From Prevotella sp. (GTDB taxonomy: Bacteria; Bacteroidota; Bacteroidia; Bacteroidales; Bacteroidaceae), in assembly GCA_017458125.1 (NCBI GenBank), contig JAFTGB010000042.1, positions 42,045-106,044 on the forward strand: a DNA stretch of 64,000 nucleotides, in the 5' to 3' direction. A program made the position numbers and the translations under genes. The first letter of the stretch is position 1; each line of letters starts with the position of its first letter. Under the pieces are notes generated by a model. That model worked only from the letters and a program-made list of their open reading frames with translations. It did no database searches and was not told the origin of the DNA. Positions 35,396 to 42,919 of this stretch are shown piece after piece.

Positions 35396-36144
35396 GGCAC
35401 ATTCATCCACTCCCTGCGCTCTTTCTCCGTCATTTTCTCGATGGCGTAGCGGAGGGTGGTGCGGGGCATGTCGTGGGCATGCTGGCGCAGGAAGTCGCGC
35501 AGGAGGTCCATGCTGCACCGCTTGCCCATCTCGCGCAGCATCCAGCCGACAGCCTTGTGCATGAGGTCATGAGGGTGGTGCAGGTGCTTCTCGGCATAGC
35601 GGAGGCACCACGAGGGGTCACCCTGCTGCGAGGTTTTCCAGGTGCATACCATACTTATACGTTGTCGCCATAGGCAGGTGCTGTCGGCTAAAGCGTCGAG
35701 AACCGCTATTTTATCTCCTAAGTTGGAGGGCAACAGCAGCCAGTGGCCCAGTATCTTCGGGGCAGAGAGGTCTACTAAGTCCCAGTTGTTGGCTTGTTCT
35801 GCATATTCCAGGTACATGGTCACGATTTCATCGCGCTTTCTGATGGCTTCAGCATCGTTATGCAGCCGCTTTGTCGCTTGTTTCTCAAACAGTGCGACCA
35901 TCAGCAGGAGTCCGCACAATCTCACCTCATGCCAGTGCGACATGAGCAGTTCCGGCACTTCGCTGAGCGGCGTGTCCTTGGCTGCTTTGACGACCTCGCG
36001 CGTCTGAGGCACTTTGAGGCCAAGGAACTCATCACCCTCGCCATATTCGCCTGGTTCTGTCTTAAAGAAGCTCATCAGCACTTGCCGCTGCCCCTCGTTG
36101 TGCATCGACTCCATGCAGGCTATAATCTTTTTTGCCGTCGTCAT
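35341..36144 (-). CDS. DNA alkylation repair protein (AlkD-like)
   Basis: HEAT-repeat DNA glycosylase family that removes bulky or positively charged N3/N7-alkyl purines; 267 aa versus about 235 in known AlkD. The family motif NNWDLVDLSAPKILG (near 119) carries the catalytic-site Trp and Asp. The last 20-30 residues are read through DNA shared with the transposase relic, so the tail was probably replaced by a deletion. ATG 36144 is preferred; the frame opens at 36174 inside ogt. Last gene of a seven-gene operon. Confidence 0.82.
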   Translation of the reverse strand: MTTAKKIIACMESMHNEGQRQVLMSFFKTEPGEYGEGDEFLGLKVPQTREVVKAAKDTPLSEVPELLMSHWHEVRLCGLLLMVALFEKQATKRLHNDAEAIRKRDEIVTMYLEYAEQANNWDLVDLSAPKILGHWLLLPSNLGDKIAVLDALADSTCLWRQRISMVCTWKTSQQGDPSWCLRYAEKHLHHPHDLMHKAVGWMLREMGKRCSMDLLRDFLRQHAHDMPRTTLRYAIEKMTEKERREWMNVPLTASELPSTCQGASISR

Positions 36145-36149
36145 TGTGC

Positions 36150-36491
36150 TTACTTTATTTCTTCCGGTTCCCACTGGTGTCGCTGCATATCCACATGGCC
36201 ATTGGCTTTAAAGGAGACGCCTTCCGACTCTAATAGCACGCGTTGTTGGCTCCACCCAGGAGCAGTGCGCCCTTCCTTGTTGACCACCCGATGACAGGGC
36301 ATGGAGGCCGCTTCAGGCGCATAGCGCAGCACACGCCCCACCATGCGCGAATGAGCAGGCCATCCCGCCCAAGCGGCAATGATACCGTAGGTGGTAACAC
36401 TGCCGCGAGGTATCTGGTTGACAATATTCAGCACGTCGTCGTGAAACGTATGTGCCTGCTGAGGCGACATCCTGTCAGGATAGTCTCTCAT
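36150..36491 (-). CDS. ogt: Methylated-DNA-protein cysteine methyltransferase, catalytic domain
   Basis: Transfers O6-alkyl groups from guanine to its own cysteine. Only the C-terminal catalytic domain is present (113 aa). The active-site Cys is kept in MPCHRVVN (near 65), unlike alkyltransferase-like proteins that have Trp there; GSVTTYGIIAAWAG and RMVGRVLR are the DNA-binding motifs. It follows the DUF2147 gene by 3 bases and precedes alkD by 5. Confidence 0.88.
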   Translation of the reverse strand: MRDYPDRMSPQQAHTFHDDVLNIVNQIPRGSVTTYGIIAAWAGWPAHSRMVGRVLRYAPEAASMPCHRVVNKEGRTAPGWSQQRVLLESEGVSFKANGHVDMQRHQWEPEEIK

Positions 36492-36494
36492 CTA

Positions 36495-36890
36495 CTATTT
36501 TCTTGTCCAGGTTTGTGTCTCGTAGAGGAAACCGATGTATCCACGCACCTTCAGCTTGTTGCCTTCCATCCAGATGGAGCATTTGTAGTCCTTGCCATTC
36601 TTGGGATTGTAGATGCGGCCACCCTCCCATTTCTCCTTTTTCTTGGTGAGACCCGACAGGATGTTCACACCCATCAGTTTGCGGCTGCGCAGTTTCTCGT
36701 CCTTGTTGTGCACATCTTTGGTGTCGGGGCCCTTTTGTAGCCAGACAATCTTTCCGTTCACCTTGCCGTTGTGCTCGTAAATCTCCACCTGGGCGTCACC
36801 AGTCTCAGTGACCCATTTGCCCATAATGTCCTGTGCGTACCCCATCGTGGCGAAGAGGCCAAGCAGGATGCTAAATAAGACTCTTTTCAT
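36495..36890 (-). CDS. Secreted DUF2147 protein
   Basis: 131 aa with a signal peptide (about 1-19, ending GYAQ). The mature part begins DIMGKWVTETGDAQVEIYE and ends GFLYETQTWTRK, the DUF2147 pattern of a small lipocalin-like beta barrel. Function unknown. It lies in the middle of the DNA-repair operon (3 bases to ogt, 43 from the DUF3237 gene). Confidence 0.82.
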   Translation of the reverse strand: MKRVLFSILLGLFATMGYAQDIMGKWVTETGDAQVEIYEHNGKVNGKIVWLQKGPDTKDVHNKDEKLRSRKLMGVNILSGLTKKKEKWEGGRIYNPKNGKDYKCSIWMEGNKLKVRGYIGFLYETQTWTRK

Positions 36891-36933
36891 TGTTTCGTTG
36901 TTTTTTAAAATGTTTATTATTAGTTCAGTTACC

Positions 36934-37449
36934 TTACTTCACCATCCATACGTTCAGCACAATGCCCTTGAAGTCCTTTACCCACTCCGGCTGACACACG
37001 AAGAGTGCATCGTTGAGCCAGGCATAGCGGCTGTCCTTGGGAGCCTCGAACTGCGGTGCCGCCTTGAAGTAGTAGTAGGGCTGCCCTTGAGCGTCCTTGC
37101 CATCAACGACGAGACCTTTATTTCTGACGTGAATGTAGATGCCGTCATCGGTCTTTATCGAGTATATGGCCTCCAGTTCCGTTCGCGTAGCGTCCGCATT
37201 GGCCAGCTGGTAGTCAGCGCCGCCTGGTATGACGGTGCCCTTTAGCCGTGGCCCTTCAATCGTGCCGCCCGTTATGGGAATGACCGTTCGTTTGCCGTGT
37301 GTCGTCTCTCCAACGGTATAAGTTCCGTCAATGGTCACCCGCAGCTGTAGGGCGAACTCCAGTTGTGGAGCCTCTTTCGGCGGATAAGTCTGTGCCTTTG
37401 TGTTTACTGTGGTTACTATCAGGGTGACAAGTATCAGTAATTGTCTCAT
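36934..37449 (-). CDS. Secreted DUF3237 protein
   Basis: 171 aa with a signal peptide (about 1-19). The body matches DUF3237 beta-barrel proteins: LEFALQLRVTIDGTYTVGETTHGKR, then GGADYQLANADATRTELEAIYSI and GIYIHVRNKGL. Function unknown. 13 bases after the NUDIX gene. Confidence 0.8.
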   Translation of the reverse strand: MRQLLILVTLIVTTVNTKAQTYPPKEAPQLEFALQLRVTIDGTYTVGETTHGKRTVIPITGGTIEGPRLKGTVIPGGADYQLANADATRTELEAIYSIKTDDGIYIHVRNKGLVVDGKDAQGQPYYYFKAAPQFEAPKDSRYAWLNDALFVCQPEWVKDFKGIVLNVWMVK

Positions 37450-37462
37450 TTTTCTGCTGTGT

Positions 37463-37969
37463 TTAATGGTTCAAAAAGAAACGTTGGAACTCGCTTTCAA
37501 AGTTGGGCGTGAAAACCTGTTTCCCGATGGAATGGCGGATTTCTTGCAGAGTCCAGAACCGTCCACCGTCCAACTCTTCGGCCGAGGGGCACACTGGTCC
37601 GTCGTATGTCGTCCTGTGGACATACACCAGTTCGCGTTCCCTTCTGCTTTCAAACACATACATGCCCATGCGCTCCGCGTTGAACGTCACGATGCCCAGT
37701 TCCTCGCGCACCTCTCTTAACAGTGCTTCCTCTGGTGTCTCGCCGTAGTCAATGTGTCCTCCCACGGCGGTGTCCCACTTGCCTGGTTGTATGTCTTTCC
37801 ATTCAGGCCTTTTCTGCAGGTACACCTCCCCCTGAGCGTTAAACACATGCAGGTGCACTACCGGATGCAGCAGGTGCGAACCGTTGTGACACTCGCCACG
37901 TGTGGCCTTTCCTATCACTTGCCCTTCCTCATCGACTAGAGGAAAAAGCTCTTGACTGTTATCTCTCAT
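37463..37969 (-). CDS. NUDIX hydrolase (IPP isomerase-like subgroup)
   Basis: 168-aa hydrolase. The Nudix box GHIDYGETPEEALLREVREELGI (near 74-96) fits GX5EX7REUXEEXGU fully. The N-terminus FPLVDEEGQVIGKATRGECH and HPVVHLHVFN resemble the YfcD/IDI group. The substrate is unknown; a role in removing damaged nucleotides would suit the operon. Confidence 0.85.
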   Translation of the reverse strand: MRDNSQELFPLVDEEGQVIGKATRGECHNGSHLLHPVVHLHVFNAQGEVYLQKRPEWKDIQPGKWDTAVGGHIDYGETPEEALLREVREELGIVTFNAERMGMYVFESRRERELVYVHRTTYDGPVCPSAEELDGGRFWTLQEIRHSIGKQVFTPNFESEFQRFFLNH

Positions 37970-38000
37970 TCCGTTTTAAATTATTCCATGTTCGTAAGCG

Positions 38001-38288
38001 TCAGTTATTGAAATCCCGCAAACGGCTGTTCAACTCGCGCCAGTCCTCCAGCAGGTTCCAGATGCCGTCTTCTGACAGCACGCCACGCTTCAGGTCTTGT
38101 GGCAGCAGGCCCTGCCTGTCGTCTTCCAAGTCCTGTTTCCATGTGTCGCTGCCGTAGTAGGCAGACAATTCCTGAACAGCCTTCTGCGCTGCCTCGTATT
38201 CGTCAAGGGCTGCCGACAGTTTTATCACGGCTTGCGATGCCCGGTTGAGGCATCGTTCCATCATCGTAATTCTTTCCGTCTGTTCCAT
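38001..38288 (-). CDS. DUF4298 domain protein
   Basis: 95 aa, all-helical and acidic. MMERCLNRASQAVIKLSAALDEYE at the start and LPQDLKRGVLSEDGIWNLLED in the middle fit DUF4298. Function unknown. Its ATG overlaps the upstream stop as TAATG, so translation is coupled. Confidence 0.75.
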   Translation of the reverse strand: MEQTERITMMERCLNRASQAVIKLSAALDEYEAAQKAVQELSAYYGSDTWKQDLEDDRQGLLPQDLKRGVLSEDGIWNLLEDWRELNSRLRDFNN

Positions 38289-38929
38289 TATAATATATTT
38301 ATCTGTTGATACATTCGTCTGTAAGCATCCACCTTTTTGTCGAACGCCAACGGATAGGCTCGTGAAGAGGAGGGCAGGCGGTAGAGTAATACATCCTCGC
38401 CGCTCTGGTTTGTCGTGTCAGGTATGGTGGTGAACGTGTTGACCCTGGGCATGTTCACTATGTTCATCGACGCGCAAAGCGTCTCCGTGGCTTTTTCGCC
38501 CGTGGTCACAATGGCGCGCAACAGGGGCAGGCGAGCCGTCAGCTTCAGGATGTCAGTGGCCTCCACTACCTCTAAAAACTTGTCCGATGCATTGTCCTGC
38601 AGGCGGCGCACAGCCGTGGAGGTGTCGTAGAAGGCAATGCCCTTCTCCTGACAGAACGCCACGATGTCAGCCAGTTTAAAACGTTTACCCTCTTCGTCCA
38701 CGAAGTGGTTGCGTTCTCCGAAGAACACAGCCCCCTCTATGCGCCAGTGGTCGTTGATGAAGTTAGGGTAGTAAAAGTCCATGCACCACCGTTTGCGCTG
38801 CGGCGGGAAACTGCCCAGAAACAGTACCTTGGCGTTCTCAGGCAGAAAGGGTATCAGCGGGTGATACTCCACTCCGTCAGTGCTGCGCGCTATGTTCTCC
38901 TTGTTCAGGTACGACGTTGTTAACTCCAT
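38288..38929 (-). CDS. Uracil-DNA glycosylase superfamily protein (Mug-like)
   Basis: 213 aa. The motif KVLFLGSFPP (near 33) is the active-site motif I position of the uracil-DNA glycosylase superfamily; the C-terminal LLYRLPSSSRAY could stand for motif II, with Ser where family members have SP.N. It probably removes uracil, mismatched thymine or other deaminated bases. The frame opens at 38995 but the -7 box (38963-38970) lies there; ATG 38929 is used. First gene of the operon. Confidence 0.78.
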   Translation of the reverse strand: MELTTSYLNKENIARSTDGVEYHPLIPFLPENAKVLFLGSFPPQRKRWCMDFYYPNFINDHWRIEGAVFFGERNHFVDEEGKRFKLADIVAFCQEKGIAFYDTSTAVRRLQDNASDKFLEVVEATDILKLTARLPLLRAIVTTGEKATETLCASMNIVNMPRVNTFTTIPDTTNQSGEDVLLYRLPSSSRAYPLAFDKKVDAYRRMYQQINIL

Positions 38930-38962
38930 CAGGCTATTGTTTTGAGTAATGCAACATGTGTG

Positions 38963-38970
38963 CAAAAGTA
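38963..38970 (-). promoter_or_regulatory. -7 box TACTTTTG for the repair operon
   Basis: Minus-strand match, 34 bases upstream of the ATG at 38929. It is the only promoter seen for the seven genes down to alkD. Confidence 0.6.
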
Positions 38971-39048
38971 CATAATTTCTTTGAATAAACAGCACGTCGT
39001 CTCACAATTATTTATCGACTTTCCAATCACTTCATATTCACCGCATTA

Positions 39049-39155
39049 GAATTTTATGCCCCGCGGCACCGAATTTTATGCCCCGCGGCACCAAAAAGTA
39101 TCACCCGTTTTGGTAAATCGGGCAATCAAATTTGGAGCCGCGGGGCATAAAATTC
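39049..39155. repeat. Tandem and inverted copies of a GC-centred word
   Basis: A 22-bp unit (GAATTTTATG-CCCCGCGGCACC) is present twice in tandem (39049-39070, 39071-39092) and once inverted (GCCGCGGGGCATAAAATTC, 39137-39155). Together they can form a 19-bp stem. The remainder of the spacer to vsr (39156-39313) holds ACCGTCGC words and no gene. Confidence 0.85.
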
Positions 39156-39313
39156 GCTACCGTCGCTGATGTTTTTTACCACCGTCGCCAATCCTTTTTG
39201 ATGGCATGGGTGATAAAAACACCATCGCACGCGGCTGTTTGTCCCGTGTCTGGCTGAAATTCTGATGACTGCAAGTTTTTCAAAGATTATTTTGTTCATT
39301 CCTTTTTTCTTTG

Positions 39314-39321
39314 TATTTTTG
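39314..39321 (+). promoter_or_regulatory. -7 box TATTTTTG for vsr
   Basis: It ends 5 bases before the ATG at 39327, so the leader is nearly absent. Confidence 0.5.
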
Positions 39322-39326
39322 CAATT

Positions 39327-39863
39327 ATGGACAGACTCACTGCGGAACAGCGGCATACCAACATGGCGGCCATACGGTCGAAGGACACGAAGCCGGAGAT
39401 GATAGTTCGGCGGTGGCTTTGGCGACGTGGCTTTCGCTACAGGCTGAACCATAGGCGGCTGCCAGGACACCCGGACTTGGTGCTGCGGAAGTATAGGACG
39501 TGCATCTTCGTGAACGGGTGCTTCTGGCATGGGCACCATGTTGATTTACAATTTGACGATTTACGATTTACAATTGGGAGTTCTGCGTGTTGCAAGATTC
39601 CGAAGACGAACCGGGAGTTCTGGGTTGCAAAAATCAGGCGTAACAAGGAGCGCGACAAGGAGGAGCAGCGCAGGCTGGCGCAGATGGGGTGGCACTGCAT
39701 CACGGTGTGGGAGTGCGAGCTGAAACCCTCGAAGCGTGAGGAGACGCTGGAGTCTCTGGCCTTCACGCTGAACCACATCTGGCTGCAGGACCATCAGGTG
39801 GCTCATCTCCCAATGCATGCTGGCGAGGAAGAAGCCCCGATGCCGATGGCTGCTGAGGAGTAG
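39327..39863 (+). CDS. vsr: Very short patch repair endonuclease
   Basis: Strand-specific nuclease that nicks at T:G mismatches made by deamination of 5-methylcytosine. The 178-aa protein keeps RSKDTKPEMIVRRWLWRRGFRYR, the catalytic Asp in GHPDLVL (near 49), and FVNGCFWHGHH (near 62). About 14 residues (73-86) are inserted before PKTNREFW, encoded by a GATTTAC repeat. No cytosine methylase lies in the window. It is divergent from the repair operon, 22 bases upstream of the ABC gene. Confidence 0.88.
   Translation: MDRLTAEQRHTNMAAIRSKDTKPEMIVRRWLWRRGFRYRLNHRRLPGHPDLVLRKYRTCIFVNGCFWHGHHVDLQFDDLRFTIGSSACCKIPKTNREFWVAKIRRNKERDKEEQRRLAQMGWHCITVWECELKPSKREETLESLAFTLNHIWLQDHQVAHLPMHAGEEEAPMPMAAEE
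39541..39582 (+). repeat. GATTTAC heptamer insertion inside vsr
   Basis: Three copies of GATTTAC (39543-39549, 39558-39564, 39565-39571) in an A/T-rich stretch of about 42 bases that keeps the vsr reading frame. Confidence 0.75.
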
Positions 39864-39884
39864 TAATAATTAAATATATTTTCA

Positions 39885-42659
39885 ATGATACAATTGGTGA
39901 AAACGGCTGCCATCCTTACTCTTGGCACTATAGTCCTGACGGGCTGCACGGCTCTGACGGAGAGTTTCAACAACAACCTGATAGCCGAGGACCGTTATAA
40001 GATGATACTCGACGGTTTGCAGGTGACACTCCTCATTACGTTCTGCGCTGCCGTCTTAGGCACGCTTTTAGGCGGGGTGGTCTGTTTTTGCAGAATGAGT
40101 CGCTATGCGTGGCTGCGGAAGTCGGCCAAGGTGTATATCGACCTGATGCGCGGTACGCCTGTGCTGGTGCTGCTCATGCTGATGTACTACGTGGTGATGG
40201 CACCAGTGGCTGCTACGGGCATCGTGGTGGCCATTGTCACCTTTGCCATGAACACGTCGGCCTACATCAGCGAAATGCTGCGCACCACCATCCAAAGCAT
40301 CGACCGCGGGCAGACGGAGGCAGGTCTGGCCTTGGGCTTTACGCAGCGGCAGACCTTCTTTAAGATTGTGCTGCCGCAAGTAGTCAGGGCGGTGATGCCC
40401 GTCTACCAGGGCGAAATCATCAGTCTGCTCAAGGGCACCAGCATAGTGGGCTATATAGCCGTGGCCGATATGACGCGTGCCTCCGACCTGATACGCTCGC
40501 GGACGTTCGACGCTTTCTTCCCCCTCATCGTGACGGCTGTCATCTATTTCGTCATGGCTTGGCTCATCGGACTGCTGCTTCAGTCGTTAGTGAAGCAACG
40601 TCGTACGAAAGCCGTCGTAGCAGCAGTGGTACTGATGCTGTTTGGCATGGGCAGTTACGTGCCGACTATGCTCTTGGAGCCAGAGCCAGACGCAGCTGCC
40701 GCCATTGCAGGGAAGCCGGATGTACCGCTGGTGTTCAGAGCGCTGAAGGGCAAGAGTGTCGGTGTCATTATCGGTAGCATACAGGACATTGCCGTCACCA
40801 GCATGGCACCCGATGCCGACATCCTGCGCATGACCAGCCAAACCGACCTGCTGGCAGCCTTGGAGAACGGCAAGCTGGATGTGGCGGGCAGTGAGAGCCT
40901 GACACTGGATTTCAGCAAGGAGATAGTCGACAAGGTGGACTCGGTGGGTGCCGGACTGGAGCCCATTCCCGTAGGAGCCATCTTCAGGAAGGACAACACT
41001 GCCCTGCAGCAGGACTTCAACAGTTTCCTAACTGACATCCGTCGCGACGGCACCTATCAGAAGATATACGACCGCTGGCAGCAGTCCGAAGACCCCTCGG
41101 CTATGGCCATCCCTGAGCAGCGCGGCACAGGGCGCACCCTGCGCGTGGCCACCTATCCGGCCATGCCCCCGTTTAACTTCATCAATTCGGGAAAACTCTC
41201 AGGCTTGGAGCCGGCCTTGTTGACGGAGTGGGCCAACCGGCGCAACTGGAAACTGGAATTCCTCGTCATGGACTTTTCCGCACAAATTCCCGCCGTGCAG
41301 ACGGGCAAGGCCGACATGGCCATGGGTGCTATCAGCATCACCGAAGAGCGGCAGAAGCAGGTGCTCTTCTCCAATGGCTACGTCGAATCGCATATTGTGC
41401 TCATCACGCGCAAGGGGGAGGGGCAAATCCTGCAGCAGACCCACTCCCAGCCCAGCCCTGTAAGGGAGGGGAACAGATACCTTTGGGGCGGACTGGCTCT
41501 GCTTATCATAACAACAGGTGGCGGCACTTTGCTCTTCCTCCACCGCAAACGGTGCGCTACATTACATACTACTCCCCTCCCTCACAAAGAGGGGCAGAAG
41601 GTGGGCCTTCATATCTCCCACCTCCGCAAGAGCTACGGCACACTTGACGTGCTGCGCGACATCACTGCGGACATCCATCGTGGCGAGGTTATATCCATCA
41701 TAGGTCCTTCGGGCACGGGCAAGAGCACTTTCCTGCGGAGTCTGAACCTGCTCGACCCACCCACCGGCGGCAGCATCATCGTCGACGGGGAGGACATTCT
41801 TGCCAAGGGCTACCCCGTCAACAGGCTGCGTCAGAAGATGGGTATGGTGTTCCAGTCGTTCAACCTCTTCGAGCATAAGACGGTGATGGAGAACGTCATC
41901 TTTGCACCCTGCCAACTGCTACATAAGTCAGAGGAAGAAGCACGCCGGGAGGGACTGGCACTGCTGCGCAAGGTGGGACTGGCCGAGAAGGCCGACGTCT
42001 ACCCGTCGAGCCTCTCCGGCGGACAGAAGCAGCGTGTGGCCATAGCACGCGCCCTGGCCATGAAACCCGAGGTCATCCTCTTCGACGAGCCGACATCGGC
42101 CCTTGACCCGACGATGGTGGGCGAGGTGCTCAGCGTCATCCGCCAGCTGGCTAAGGAAGGCCTGACCATGCTCATTGTCACTCATGAGATGAAGTTCGCC
42201 CATGACGTCAGCACGCGCATCTTCTTCATGTACGACGGTTACATCCACGAGGATGGCTCGCCCGAGCAGATTTTCGAGGCTCCTGTCCATAGTGCCACCA
42301 AGGCTTTCATTCAGCGCATCCGCAAGGAGGTATTTGAAATCGAAGGCCCCGACTTCGATTTCCTCGGCATGCACTCTGCCATCAGTGCTTTCTGCCACAA
42401 ATACGACATCACAGTGAAAGAGGAAACGGCGCACCGGCTCTGCAACACGATGCTCGACGACGTGATGGCCCGGTACCGTCCTATCACCGTCCGCATCACG
42501 CACAGCGAGCTGTCGGCCGTCACCGCCTTGGACTTCATGGTAGAGAAGATGACCACTACGCCGCTGAACGACGAGCAGCGCAGCGAACTCTCCGGACAGT
42601 GCCTGCAGGTAGTGGAGGAACCCACCAAGCGTGGTTTCCGTGTGAAACTGATAATATAG
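39885..42659 (+). CDS. Single-chain polar amino-acid ABC importer (permease, binding protein and ATPase)
   Basis: 924 aa. Order: a leader with possible lipobox (LTGC, residue 21); a HisM/GlnP-type permease (about 35-260, with EAGLALGFTQRQTF coupling motif); a membrane segment (near 245-262); a C-lobe-like part of a type-II binding protein (about 285-405, from LKGKSVGVIIGS to GTYQKIYDRW); an N-lobe-like part (about 416-515, from LRVATYPAMPPFNF); a membrane segment (near 537-556); an ATPase (about 580-815: GPSGTGKST, LSGGQKQR, VILFDEP); and a C-terminal domain of about 100 residues. Normally these are three separate proteins. The lobe order looks permuted. Substrate: probably a polar amino acid. 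Confidence 0.85.
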   Translation: MIQLVKTAAILTLGTIVLTGCTALTESFNNNLIAEDRYKMILDGLQVTLLITFCAAVLGTLLGGVVCFCRMSRYAWLRKSAKVYIDLMRGTPVLVLLMLMYYVVMAPVAATGIVVAIVTFAMNTSAYISEMLRTTIQSIDRGQTEAGLALGFTQRQTFFKIVLPQVVRAVMPVYQGEIISLLKGTSIVGYIAVADMTRASDLIRSRTFDAFFPLIVTAVIYFVMAWLIGLLLQSLVKQRRTKAVVAAVVLMLFGMGSYVPTMLLEPEPDAAAAIAGKPDVPLVFRALKGKSVGVIIGSIQDIAVTSMAPDADILRMTSQTDLLAALENGKLDVAGSESLTLDFSKEIVDKVDSVGAGLEPIPVGAIFRKDNTALQQDFNSFLTDIRRDGTYQKIYDRWQQSEDPSAMAIPEQRGTGRTLRVATYPAMPPFNFINSGKLSGLEPALLTEWANRRNWKLEFLVMDFSAQIPAVQTGKADMAMGAISITEERQKQVLFSNGYVESHIVLITRKGEGQILQQTHSQPSPVREGNRYLWGGLALLIITTGGGTLLFLHRKRCATLHTTPLPHKEGQKVGLHISHLRKSYGTLDVLRDITADIHRGEVISIIGPSGTGKSTFLRSLNLLDPPTGGSIIVDGEDILAKGYPVNRLRQKMGMVFQSFNLFEHKTVMENVIFAPCQLLHKSEEEARREGLALLRKVGLAEKADVYPSSLSGGQKQRVAIARALAMKPEVILFDEPTSALDPTMVGEVLSVIRQLAKEGLTMLIVTHEMKFAHDVSTRIFFMYDGYIHEDGSPEQIFEAPVHSATKAFIQRIRKEVFEIEGPDFDFLGMHSAISAFCHKYDITVKEETAHRLCNTMLDDVMARYRPITVRITHSELSAVTALDFMVEKMTTTPLNDEQRSELSGQCLQVVEEPTKRGFRVKLII
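41456..41594. repeat. REP-like palindromic words translated inside the ABC importer
   Basis: GTAAGGGAGGGG (41460-41471) faces CCCCTCCCTCAC (41574-41585), and each also forms a small local hairpin. They encode the linkers SPVREGN and PLPHKEGQ on either side of the membrane segment that leads to the ATPase. The word type is close to the G-rich arms at 21571-21591. Confidence 0.7.
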
Positions 42660-42677
42660 CATTGTATGCATAATAAA

Positions 42678-42717
42678 AACGTGAGCCAATCTGATGACGA
42701 ACAGGTTGGCTCACGTT
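42678..42717 (-). terminator. Terminator of the rubredoxin operon (bidirectional stem)
   Basis: AACGTGAGCCAA (42678-42689) pairs with TTGGCTCACGTT (42706-42717), extended inward to about 16 pairs. On the minus strand it continues into TTTTTATTA. It also separates the convergent ABC gene. Confidence 0.8.
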
Positions 42718-42740
42718 GTGGTTAGTAGGGTGGAAGGGGC

Positions 42741-42902
42741 TTACTCCTCGGGCGAGAAGTCGTCCTTGCCTACGCCGCAGATGGGGCATACCCAGTCTTC
42801 GGGGATGTCTTCAAAGGCTGTGCCGGGGGCGATGCCGCTGTCGGGGTCGCCTACTTCGGGGTCATACACATAACCGCAGGTGTCGCAGATGTACTTTTTC
42901 AT
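42741..42902 (-). CDS. Rubredoxin
   Basis: Small iron protein of 53 aa that carries one Fe(Cys)4 centre and passes single electrons, often in oxygen or peroxide detoxification in anaerobes. Both knuckles are perfect: CDTCGYVYD (Cys6, Cys9) and CPICGVGKD (near 39, 42), with the usual [19 protein letters not shown] between. It is 17 bases downstream of the GT9 gene on the same strand. Confidence 0.95.
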   Translation of the reverse strand: MKKYICDTCGYVYDPEVGDPDSGIAPGTAFEDIPEDWVCPICGVGKDDFSPEE

Positions 42903-42919
42903 AATCTTGAACATTTGAT

